From contig JADKEH010000044.1 in the NCBI GenBank assembly GCA_016718155.1, positions 62,001 to 126,000 on the forward strand: a DNA stretch of 64,000 nt, given 5' to 3'. Both the position numbers and the translations under genes were made by a program. Within the stretch, counting starts at the first letter, position 1. Each line of letters starts with the position of its first letter. Origin of the DNA: Candidatus Rhodoferax randersensis (GTDB taxonomy: Bacteria; Pseudomonadota; Gammaproteobacteria; Burkholderiales; Burkholderiaceae_C). Below the pieces are notes generated by a model that was not told where the DNA came from, made no database searches, and worked only from the letters and a program-made list of their open reading frames with translations. This document shows positions 38,235 to 45,977 of the stretch, one piece after another.

Positions 38235-39440
38235 TCACACCCTCTCAAGCACCACCGCAATCCCCTGCCCCACCCCAATACACATGGTGCACAAGGCGTA
38301 GCGCCCGCCACTCTTGTGCAACTGGTTCACTGCCGTGGTGGCCAGGCGCGCGCCGCTGGCGCCCAGCGGGTGGCCCAAGGCGATGGCACCGCCCCATGCA
38401 TTGACGCGCGGGTCGTCATCTTGCAAGCCCAACAGGCGCAACACCGCCAGTCCTTGCGCGGCAAAGGCTTCGTTGAGTTCGATCACGTCCATTTGCGCCA
38501 ACGTCAGCCCCGTCAGGGCCAGCACTTTTTGTGTGGCCGGTGCCGGGCCGATGCCCATCACGCGCGGCGGCACACCGGCGGTGGCCATGCCGACGATGCG
38601 GGCACGCGGCCTCAATCCCTGCGCCTTGGCTGCCGCCTCACTGGCGATCAACAGGGCGCACGCGCCGTCATTGACACCGGAGGCGTTACCGGCGGTCACG
38701 CTGCCGTCCGGTCGTACCGCGCCCTTGAGCTTGGCCAAGGCTTCGAGAGAGGTCTCACGCGGGTGCTCGTCTTGCGTCACCTGCAGCGCGTCACCCTTCT
38801 TCTGCGCCACGGCCACGGGCGTGATCTCGGCATCGAAATAGCCGGACTTCTGCGCCGCCACTGCCTTGAGCTGCGACGCCAAGGCCATCTTGTCCTGGTC
38901 TTCGCGGCTGATCTTGTACTCGCTGGCCACGTTCTCGGCTGTCTCGGGCATCGAGTCGGTGCCGTATTTGTCTTTCATCAGCTTGTTGACAAAGCGCCAA
39001 CCGATGGTGGTATCCACCATCTGCTGGGTGCGGGCAAAGGCGCTGTCGGCCTTGCCCATGACAAAGGGGGCGCGGCTCATGCTCTCCACCCCGCCGGCGA
39101 TCATCAACGAGGCTTCACCGGCCTTGATGGCGCGCGCCGCAGTGCCCACCGCGTCCAGCCCAGAGCCGCACAGGCGGTTGACCGTGACGCCGGGCAAATC
39201 CAGCGGCAAGCCCGCCAGCAGGCTGGCCATGTGGGCCACGTTACGGTTGTCTTCGCCGGCCTGATTGACGCAGCCGTAAATCACATCGGTCACGGCCAGC
39301 CAGTCCACTTGGGGGTTGCGCGCCATCAGGGCCTTGAGCGGGATGGCGGCCAGGTCGTCGGTGCGCACGCTGGAGAGGGCGCCGCCGTAACGGCCAAAGG
39401 GGGTGCGGATGGCGTCACAAATGAAGGCTTGGGGGGTCAT
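38235..39440 (-). CDS. pcaF: 3-oxoadipyl-CoA/3-oxo-5,6-dehydrosuberyl-CoA-type thiolase
   Basis: This 401-residue thiolase is most like PcaF/PaaJ, which splits 3-oxoadipyl-CoA to succinyl-CoA and acetyl-CoA at the end of aromatic degradation. It starts MTPQAFICDAIRTPFGRYGGAL. The acylated Cys is in VNRLCGSGLDAVG (about 90), with His in GGAIALGHPLGASGAR and the second Cys in ALCTMCIGVGQG. The ATG at 39440 has GAGGA eight bases upstream. No other aromatic-catabolism gene is nearby, so a general acetyl-CoA acetyltransferase role remains possible. Confidence 0.85.
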   Translation of the reverse strand: MTPQAFICDAIRTPFGRYGGALSSVRTDDLAAIPLKALMARNPQVDWLAVTDVIYGCVNQAGEDNRNVAHMASLLAGLPLDLPGVTVNRLCGSGLDAVGTAARAIKAGEASLMIAGGVESMSRAPFVMGKADSAFARTQQMVDTTIGWRFVNKLMKDKYGTDSMPETAENVASEYKISREDQDKMALASQLKAVAAQKSGYFDAEITPVAVAQKKGDALQVTQDEHPRETSLEALAKLKGAVRPDGSVTAGNASGVNDGACALLIASEAAAKAQGLRPRARIVGMATAGVPPRVMGIGPAPATQKVLALTGLTLAQMDVIELNEAFAAQGLAVLRLLGLQDDDPRVNAWGGAIALGHPLGASGARLATTAVNQLHKSGGRYALCTMCIGVGQGIAVVLERV

Positions 39441-39532
39441 GGGCATATTCCTCGAACAATGGCCGTCATTTTGCCGACAAGCTGGCCACCAGGGCTGCAA
39501 CCAACGTTACATGGAGCGACAATCGCCGTATC

Positions 39533-39967
39533 ATGTTCTCGCCTTCGCAAGCCGACGTCCGCCGTTTCTTTTGCTCTGTTTACGCCAAGGCCAAAGACGG
39601 ACAAGCCATGGAAGCTATTGAAACCATAGCAGGCCTGTGGATCGACGAGCACCCGGAGTACCACGCCGAATTGGCCGACCTGGACGGTGCGCTGGCCAGC
39701 ATGGAATCCGTGGACCCGGCCCGGACCAACCCGTTTTTGCACCTTTCGATGCACCTGTCGATCAGCGAGCAGTGCAGCATCGATCAGCCGCGCGGCATCC
39801 GCCAGGCGGTGGAACTGCTCACGCATCGGCTGGATTCCCTGCACCAGGCACACCACCACGCCATGGATTGCCTGGGCAAGATGCTGTGGGACAGCCAGCA
39901 AGCCGGCCGTCCCCCCGACGGCGAGGGTTACATTGCCTGCGTGCAGCGACACGCCACGCGTGACTGA
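39533..39967 (+). CDS. DUF1841 family protein
   Basis: This 144-residue cytoplasmic protein begins MFSPSQADVRRFFCSVYAKAKDGQ and contains HPEYHAELADLD, NPFLHLSMHLSISEQ and a His-rich helix QAHHHAMDCLGKMLWDSQ. These are the conserved blocks of DUF1841, a betaproteobacterial and gammaproteobacterial family of unknown function. The His clusters suggest possible metal binding, but that is inference. Confidence 0.85.
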   Translation: MFSPSQADVRRFFCSVYAKAKDGQAMEAIETIAGLWIDEHPEYHAELADLDGALASMESVDPARTNPFLHLSMHLSISEQCSIDQPRGIRQAVELLTHRLDSLHQAHHHAMDCLGKMLWDSQQAGRPPDGEGYIACVQRHATRD

Positions 39968-40012
39968 GCGGGTATCGACTGGGTGCTCCACCAGTCTGCG
40001 CAAAAGTTACTG

Positions 40013-40285
40013 TCATTGCGAGCCTCCCGAATCCGGCCCGATACCGCACACGGACCATGAACCAGTACCGTCATCGCGAGGCCGCAGGCCGTGGCGATCC
40101 AGGTATTTGGGGTCCTGGATTGCTTCACTTCGTTCGCAATGACGACCGGTTCATTGCGAGCCTCCAGTTCCGGGTCTGAACCACACACGGACCTTGAACC
40201 TGGTGGCGTCACTGCGAGCGCAGCGTGGCAGTCCATGGGTTCAGAAGTCCTGGATTGCTTCACTGCGTTCGCAATGACGACTGGT
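40013..40285. repeat. Tandem pair of ~138-bp palindromic (REP/MITE-like) repeats
   Basis: Two imperfect copies (40013-40150 and 40151-40285) each begin TCATTGCGAGCCTCC, pass through ACACGGACC(A/T)TGAACC and a (C)GTCA(T/C)(C/T)GCGAG arm, and end TGGATTGCTTCACT then CGCAATGACGAC. The GTCATTGCGAG and CGCAATGAC ends are mutually complementary, so each copy could fold into a long hairpin. Sequences of this type are scattered in many bacterial genomes. They lie in the gap between convergent genes. Confidence 0.8.
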
Positions 40286-40355
40286 TCATGGAAAGGAGGT
40301 GCAGCCGAAGCGGCAATCCACCTGCGCGCGCCAACATGGATCGCCACGGCCTGAA

Positions 40356-40440
40356 GGCCTCGCGACGACGGGGAAAAGTGTTGGCCTCGCGACGGGGAGA
40401 AGTGTCGGCCTCGCGACAGGGAGAAAGTGCCGGCTTCGCG
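40356..40440. repeat. Short tandem repeat, units of 24-27 bp
   Basis: Three consecutive imperfect units begin GGCCTCGCGAC and end AGTGT(T/C) or AGTGCC (40356-40382, 40383-40406, 40407-40431), followed by a partial fourth. They lie ten bases beyond the stop of the dihaem cytochrome gene. Together with the larger repeats they fill most of the 482-base gap from 39968 to 40449, in which I see no gene. Confidence 0.7.
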
Positions 40441-40449
40441 CTGACCGCT

Positions 40450-41115
40450 TCAGCGGAACTTCGCCTGCGGCACCGTCTTGAGATCGCTTGGTAAGGACGC
40501 CACGTAGCTGGCCAGTTCCTTCAGTTCCGCATTGGAAAACTGACCGGCAATACCGGCCATCACGCCGTTGCTACGGCCCACCAGGGCAGCCTTGTCGGCC
40601 TTGTAGGACTTGAGCGCCACAAACAGGTAGTCGCCATGCTGGCCGGCAATCTTGGGATAGCTCGGGTCCAGCGGCTTGCTGAAATTCTCGCCATGGCAAG
40701 CCACACAGCCACCCTTGGCCAGCAACGCCGTCGTCTTGGCCGAGCCCTCGGCGGCCTTGGGCAATTCGGGCTTGCCCTCGGTGCGGCCATGGGCCTCGTA
40801 GTAAACCGCCACGTCGGCAATGTCCTGCTCGCTCATACCCTGGGCGATACCGCGCATCGTGGGGTGGCGGCGCTCGCCCTTCTGGTAGGCGGTCAGTGCG
40901 GCCATAATGTACTTGGCGCGTTGGCCCGAAATCATGGGAACCTTGTGAATTTCCGGGAAACTGGCCTGGTAGCCAGCGATGCCGTGGCAACCAATACACA
41001 TGGCAACTTTCTTCTCGCCAGCCTTGATGTCACCGACCGGTGCCTGGGCGGCGGCAGAAAACCAGGTCACCGAGGTGACCAGGGCAACAGACAAAGACCA
41101 CAAGGTTTTTTTCAT
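40450..41115 (-). CDS. Dihaem c-type cytochrome (c4-like)
   Basis: This 221-residue periplasmic protein has a signal peptide (MKKTLWSLSVALVTSVTWFSAAAQ) and two haem sites, CIGCH and CVACH. Met ligands are likely in VPMISGQRAKYIMAAL and GVMAGIAGQFSN. It resembles cytochrome c4/c5-like electron carriers. This is a second such protein in the window, distinct from that at 27703. It is intact and divergent from the MoxR gene. Confidence 0.9.
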   Translation of the reverse strand: MKKTLWSLSVALVTSVTWFSAAAQAPVGDIKAGEKKVAMCIGCHGIAGYQASFPEIHKVPMISGQRAKYIMAALTAYQKGERRHPTMRGIAQGMSEQDIADVAVYYEAHGRTEGKPELPKAAEGSAKTTALLAKGGCVACHGENFSKPLDPSYPKIAGQHGDYLFVALKSYKADKAALVGRSNGVMAGIAGQFSNAELKELASYVASLPSDLKTVPQAKFR

Positions 41116-41216
41116 TTGAGCGGACAATTCGACTTTAGTTTGAGGCAAATCAAGGCCGGATTATATAGACGGTTATACGAAATTTGCTTGCCACCCCTTC
41201 ACCTCCACCACGCACC

Positions 41217-42070
41217 ATGAAGTTTCACGGAACCAAGAACTACGTCGCCACGCAAGACCTGATGCTGTCGGTCAACGCCTCCATCACGCTCAAGCGCCCC
41301 CTGCTGGTCAAGGGCGAGCCCGGCACCGGCAAGACCATGCTGGCCGAGGAAGTGGCCAGGCCCTCAACATGCCGCTGCTGCAGTGGCACATCAAGTCCAC
41401 CACCAAGGCGCAGCAAGGCTTGTATGAGTACGACGCCGTGAGCCGCCTGCGCGACTCGCAACTGGCCGATGTGGACGGTGGCCAGCGCGTCAAGGACATC
41501 AACAACTACATCGTCAAAGGCGTGTTGTGGCAGGCCTTCACCACCGACCAGCCGGTGGCGCTGCTGATCGACGAAATCGACAAGGCCGACATCGAGTTCC
41601 CCAACGACCTGCTGCGCGAAATCGACCGCATGGAGTTCTATTGCTACGAAACGCGTGAGCTGATCCGCGCCAAGCACCGCCCGCTGGTGTTCATCACCTC
41701 CAACAACGAAAAGGAACTGCCCGACGCCTTTTTGCGCCGCTGCTTCTTCCACTACATCAAGTTCCCCGACGCCGACACCATGCGCAGCATCGTGGACGTG
41801 CACTTTCCCGGCCTCAAGAAGGAACTGCTGGCGGCCGCCATGAAGACCTTTTACGACGTGCGCAACCTGCCCGGCCTGAAGAAGAAACCCTCCACCAGCG
41901 AACTGCTGGACTGGCTCAAGCTGCTGGTGGCCGAAGACATGCCGCTCGAAGCGCTGCAAAGCAAGGACGACAAGGTGGCGGTGCCGCCACTGGTGGGCGC
42001 GCTGCTGAAGAACGAGCAGGACGTGACGCTGTTCGAGAAGCTGGTGTTCATGCAACGCCACAACCGCTGA
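41217..42070 (+). CDS. MoxR-type AAA ATPase, with an apparent frameshift
   Basis: This AAA+ ATPase has Walker A KGEPGTGKTMLAEEVA, Walker B VALLIDEIDKADIEF, sensor 1 FITSNNEKELPDAF and an Arg finger in FLRRCFFHYI. A one-base loss near 41361 (expected EVA-x-ALNMPLLQWHIKST) splits the frame; corrected length is 284 residues. MoxR proteins act as chaperone-like partners of VWA-domain proteins, and one is encoded three genes downstream. The pair resembles CoxD-CoxE. Confidence 0.88.
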
Positions 42071-42082
42071 ACGGCCGCAGCC

Positions 42083-42304
42083 ATGAACAAGTCCTGTGCG
42101 AGGCCTGTCCGACGCCATCGGCTTTTGTCGGCGGTGCGCTGCTGGGCTTCTGGATGGGCCCGCCCGCGTTGGGCCTGGACGTGTTTGAACCGGGCTACGG
42201 CAACGCCAGCATTGGCGGCATCGTGCTGGTGGGCTGGGCGGCGGCCTGGCCTGCAGTTGGCGCGGCGCTGGCGCAGCAAAACCAGCACCAAGAAGGAGGA
42301 CTGA
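42083..42304 (+). pseudogene. Small membrane protein, frame disrupted
   Basis: The reading frame starting at the ATG at 42083 ends in a plausible C-terminus (GLQLARRWRSK...KKED). The middle 42 residues make sense only in the next frame: FVGGALLGFWMGPPALGLDVFEPGYGNASIGGIVLVGW, a small glycine-rich membrane protein with two helices. At least one base gained before about 42120 and a compensating change near 42240 would explain this. It lies between moxR and the GNAT gene with tight spacing. The function is unknown. Confidence 0.45.
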
Positions 42305-42306
42305 GC

Positions 42307-42901
42307 GTGGCGTTCGTCGAACCTGTGGAACTGCAAGCACGCGGCGTGCGCCTGGTGCCCTTGGGCCTGGAGCATGAAGCCGGGCTGGCTGCGGCGGCCG
42401 CTGACGGCGAGTTGTGGAACCTGCGCATCACCAGTGTCCCCACGCCCGAGCAGACCGGGCAGTACATCGCCGACGCGCTGAGCATGCGCCAAGCCGGCAA
42501 CCGCTTCGCCTTTGCCGTGCTGGACGCGGCCAGTGGCACGGTGCTGGGCAGCACCAGTTACCACGACATCCTGCCTGCCGTGAAGCGAGTGGAGATCGGC
42601 TACACCTGGTACGCCAAGCGTTGCCAGCGCAGCCACGTCAACTCCACCGCCAAGTTGCTGCTGATGACCCACGCCTTCGAGACGCTGGGCTGCCACGTGG
42701 TGGGCTGGCGCACCGACAACTTCAACTTTGCCTCGCAAGCTGCGATCGAGCGACTGGGCGCCAAAAAAGACGGCGTGATTCGCGGCCACGCCCTGCGCCG
42801 CGACGGCACCATCCGCGACACCGTGATGTACAGCATGCGCGCAAGGCGAATGGCCCGAGGTCAAAGCGCAGTTGCTGTATTTGCTGGACAAGCCACGCTA
42901 G
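42307..42901 (+). CDS. GNAT-family N-acetyltransferase, with an apparent frameshift near the C-terminus
   Basis: The GTG at 42307 is preceded at seven bases by AAGGAGG. The protein is like RimJ/RimL-type acetyltransferases: RGVRLVPLGLEHEAGL, WNLRITSVPTPEQTGQYI, VLGSTSYHDILPAVKRVEIGYTWY and the acetyl-CoA-site region NSTAKLLLMTHAFE, then NFASQAAIERLGAKKDGVIRGH. Near 42845 an extra base shifts the frame; the natural end GEWPEVKAQLLYLLDKPR terminates at 42901. Without correction the frame reads through into the VWA gene. Corrected length is 197 residues. Confidence 0.82.
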
Positions 42902-42915
42902 CCAGGAATGCGCCT

Positions 42916-44130
42916 ATGCTGACCGATTTCTTCTACACCCTGCGTTCGGCCAAACTGCCGGTCTCTGTCAAGGAGTACTTGGTGCTGCTTGAGGCACTGC
43001 AAAAAGGCGTGGTCGGCCCCAACACGCCGGAGCCCGAGGCCGACAACGAGCCCACCGGCTACAAGATCGACGACTTCTATTACCTAAGCCGCGCCACGCT
43101 GGTCAAGGACGAGAAGCACTACGACAAGTTCGACCGCGCCTTTGCCGCCTACTTCAAAGGCGTGGAGATGGTGGCCGACTTCACCAAGGACATGCCGCTG
43201 GAGTGGCTGCGCAAGAACCTCGAACTCAGCCTGAGCCCCGAAGAACTCGCCAAGATCGAGAAGATGGGCTGGGACGAGCTGATGGAGACGCTCAAAAAGC
43301 GCTTCGAGGAGCAGAAGGAACGCCACGAAGGCGGCTCCAAGTGGATCGGCACCGGCGGCACCTCGCCTTTTGGCGCCTACGGCCAAAACCCACAGGGCAT
43401 CCGTATTGGCCAAGACAAGAGCCGCAACAAGAGCGCCGTCAAGGTGTGGGACCAACGCGCCTACAAGGACTACGACGACACACAAGAGCTGGGCACGCGC
43501 AACATCAAGGTGGCACTGCGCCGCCTGCGCAAGTTCGCCCGCGAAGGGCACGAGGACGAGCTGGACCTGGATGAAACCATCAGCAAAACAGCAGCCAATG
43601 CGGGCTACCTGGACATCAAGATGCGCCCCGAGCGCCACAACAATGTGAAGGTGCTGCTGCTGATGGACGTGGGCGGCACCATGGACGAGCACATTGCGCG
43701 CGTGGAAGAACTGTTCAGCGCCACCAAGACCGAGTTCAAGCACCTGGAGTTCTATTACTTCCACAACTGCGTGTACGACTTCATGTGGAAGAACAACCGC
43801 CGACGTTTTTCCGAAAAGTTCGCCACCTGGGACATCATCCGCAAGTACAACAAGGACTACAAACTGATCTTTGTCGGCGACGCCACCATGAGCCCCTACG
43901 AGATCCTGCAGCCCGGCGGCAGCGTGGAATACAACAACGAAGAAGCCGGTGCCGAGTGGCTGCAGCGCCTGACCAGCGCCTTCCCCAAGTTCGCCTGGAT
44001 CAACCCGGAGCCGCAGGGCGTGTGGCAGTACCGCCAGAGCATCAGCGTGGTGCAGCAAATCATGAACCAGCGCATGTTCCCGCTCACCCTCAAGGGCCTG
44101 GAAGACGCGATGCGACTGCTGACCAAATGA
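42916..44130 (+). CDS. VWA-domain (CoxE-like) protein
   Basis: This 404-residue protein has a helical N-terminal half (MLTDFFYTLRSAKLPVSVKEYLVLLEALQKG), a linker with GGTSPFGAYG, and a C-terminal von Willebrand A domain. Its MIDAS metal site reads LLLMDVGGTMDEH near residue 250, a variant of DxSxS. The ATG at 42916 has AGGAA about eight bases upstream. It is predicted to act with the MoxR ATPase encoded upstream, perhaps in protein remodelling or metal-cofactor insertion. Its stop overlaps the tamA start. Confidence 0.85.
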   Translation: MLTDFFYTLRSAKLPVSVKEYLVLLEALQKGVVGPNTPEPEADNEPTGYKIDDFYYLSRATLVKDEKHYDKFDRAFAAYFKGVEMVADFTKDMPLEWLRKNLELSLSPEELAKIEKMGWDELMETLKKRFEEQKERHEGGSKWIGTGGTSPFGAYGQNPQGIRIGQDKSRNKSAVKVWDQRAYKDYDDTQELGTRNIKVALRRLRKFAREGHEDELDLDETISKTAANAGYLDIKMRPERHNNVKVLLLMDVGGTMDEHIARVEELFSATKTEFKHLEFYYFHNCVYDFMWKNNRRRFSEKFATWDIIRKYNKDYKLIFVGDATMSPYEILQPGGSVEYNNEEAGAEWLQRLTSAFPKFAWINPEPQGVWQYRQSISVVQQIMNQRMFPLTLKGLEDAMRLLTK

Positions 44131-45977
44131 AATGGGTAGTGGCGGGCACCTTCCTCCTCGGCATGCCAATACTGGGGTTGGCGCAAGAACCGGTGCCCAG
44201 CCAGCTCAGCAGCAACACCGCCAGGGCCGCCTTCGAGCTGGAGATCGACGCACCAGAGCCGGTGCGCGAGGTTTTGCAGCGGCACCTGGAACTGCTGCGT
44301 TACCGTGCGCTGAGCGACCTCAGCGATGGTGAACTGTCGCGCCTGCTGACCGCTGCTGAACTCGACACCCGGGAGCTGCTGGGCGCCATGGGTTACTTCT
44401 CGCCCGACGTTCGCCTGGCGCGAGGCGGCGCCGACGGCAGCGCGCTGTCCCGCAGCGTGACGCTCACTGTGCTGCCGGGCGCACCAACCACCGTTGAACA
44501 AATCGACATTGCGTTCGCCGGCGCCATCGGTGAGGACCCGGCCGCCAACGCTCTGCGCCATCAGATCGAAGCCAGCTCACCGCTGCGCCGTGGCATGCGC
44601 TTCACCCAGGCAGCATGGGACGCCGCCAAGCAGCAAGCACTGCGCCAGCTCAGCGCCCATCGCTACCCAACAGCCCTGCTCAGCGTCAAGAGCCAGGCCG
44701 ACATCGATGCGCCCAGCCACAGCGCACGGCTGACGATTCGGCTCGACTCCGGTCCGGTCTACAAACTGGGCGGCCTGCAAATCAACGGCCTGCAGCGCCA
44801 CGACGCGGCGCTGGTGACCCGGCTGGCACGGCTCAGCCCAGGCACCGACTACAACCAACTGCAGCTGGTGCAGGCACAGCAACGCATCGCCGACAGCGGC
44901 TACTTCGACTCGGTCTACGTTTCGCTGGACACATCGGGCGATCCTGCCGCGGCACCGGTGCTGGTGCAAGTGCGTGAGGCACGCCTGCAAAAGCTGGTGC
45001 TGGGCGTCGGCGCCAGCACCGACAGCGGTGCACGCCTCTCGGCCGAGCACACCCACCACAAAGTACCGGGAATCGGCTGGCGTGCGGTCTCCAAGTTGTC
45101 GCTGCAACGCGACTTGCGCGCCCTGGGCACCGAGCTGACCGCCCCACCCGACGACGACAACTGGCGCTGGGTCACAGCCGCGCAAACCCAGAGCGAACAG
45201 TTGGGTGACTTCACCGTGCACAGCCAGCGCTTGCGCGGCGGGCGCAGCCAGGTCAGCGAACGCATAGACCGCACGTACTTTCTGCAATACGACCGGGCCG
45301 ATACCGCTTCCGCCAACGCTAGCCTGCCGGTGACCGCCCAAACGCTGGCCGCCAACTACACCTTTACCCTGCGCAACTTCGACAGCCTGCCGTTTCCGTC
45401 CAGCGGCTGGGGTCTGGGTTTGGAACTGGGGGGTGGTAGCACCCTGGGCAATTCGCGCGACCCCTTTGCCCGCGTCATGGGCCGTTGGCGCAGCTACCGG
45501 ACCTTCGGCGCGAGCACCTCGGCCAACGCGGCCAACGCGGGTATCGGTGGCAATGGCGGTCAAGGGCGGCTGGTGATGCGCGCCGAGTTGGGCGCGGTGC
45601 TGGCCAAGACCGGTATCAGCTTGCCCAGCACCCAACTATTTCTAACCGGCGGCGACACCAGCGTGCGCGGTTATGGCCGACACGACATTGGTGTCACCTT
45701 GCCCACCGGACAGACCACCGCCGGGCGCTATCTGGCCAGTGGCAGCGTGGAGTGGCAACAGCCGATCCGCTCCAACGGCCTGCTGACCGACTGGGAGGGT
45801 GCGGTCTTTATGGACGCCGGTGCAGTGGCCGACCGGCCCGCCGACCTGCGGGCCAAAGTGGGCGTGGGTGCAGGGGTGCGCTGGAAAAGCCCCATTGGCC
45901 CGCTGCAAATCGACCTGGCCTATGGCGTGGCGGCCAAACAATTGCGGCTACACATGAATGTAGGGTTCAGCTTCTGA
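44127..45977 (+). CDS. tamA: Outer-membrane assembly protein TamA (Omp85/BamA family)
   Basis: This 616-residue protein has a signal peptide (MKWVVAGTFLLGMPILGLAQ), POTRA-like domains (about 30-270, for example YKLGGLQINGLQRHDAALV) and a C-terminal 16-strand barrel. The barrel shows FLTGGDTSVRGYG, the conserved loop-6 motif of the family, and ends in the Phe signature LRLHMNVGFSF. The ATG at 44127 overlaps the VWA stop by four bases. With TamB it forms the translocation and assembly module. Confidence 0.93.
   Translation: MKWVVAGTFLLGMPILGLAQEPVPSQLSSNTARAAFELEIDAPEPVREVLQRHLELLRYRALSDLSDGELSRLLTAAELDTRELLGAMGYFSPDVRLARGGADGSALSRSVTLTVLPGAPTTVEQIDIAFAGAIGEDPAANALRHQIEASSPLRRGMRFTQAAWDAAKQQALRQLSAHRYPTALLSVKSQADIDAPSHSARLTIRLDSGPVYKLGGLQINGLQRHDAALVTRLARLSPGTDYNQLQLVQAQQRIADSGYFDSVYVSLDTSGDPAAAPVLVQVREARLQKLVLGVGASTDSGARLSAEHTHHKVPGIGWRAVSKLSLQRDLRALGTELTAPPDDDNWRWVTAAQTQSEQLGDFTVHSQRLRGGRSQVSERIDRTYFLQYDRADTASANASLPVTAQTLAANYTFTLRNFDSLPFPSSGWGLGLELGGGSTLGNSRDPFARVMGRWRSYRTFGASTSANAANAGIGGNGGQGRLVMRAELGAVLAKTGISLPSTQLFLTGGDTSVRGYGRHDIGVTLPTGQTTAGRYLASGSVEWQQPIRSNGLLTDWEGAVFMDAGAVADRPADLRAKVGVGAGVRWKSPIGPLQIDLAYGVAAKQLRLHMNVGFSF

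Noticed and set aside
40013..40440. CRISPR array in the repeat-rich gap
   Set aside because: The units are two long palindromic copies and a short slippage-type tandem, with no regular spacers and no cas genes nearby.
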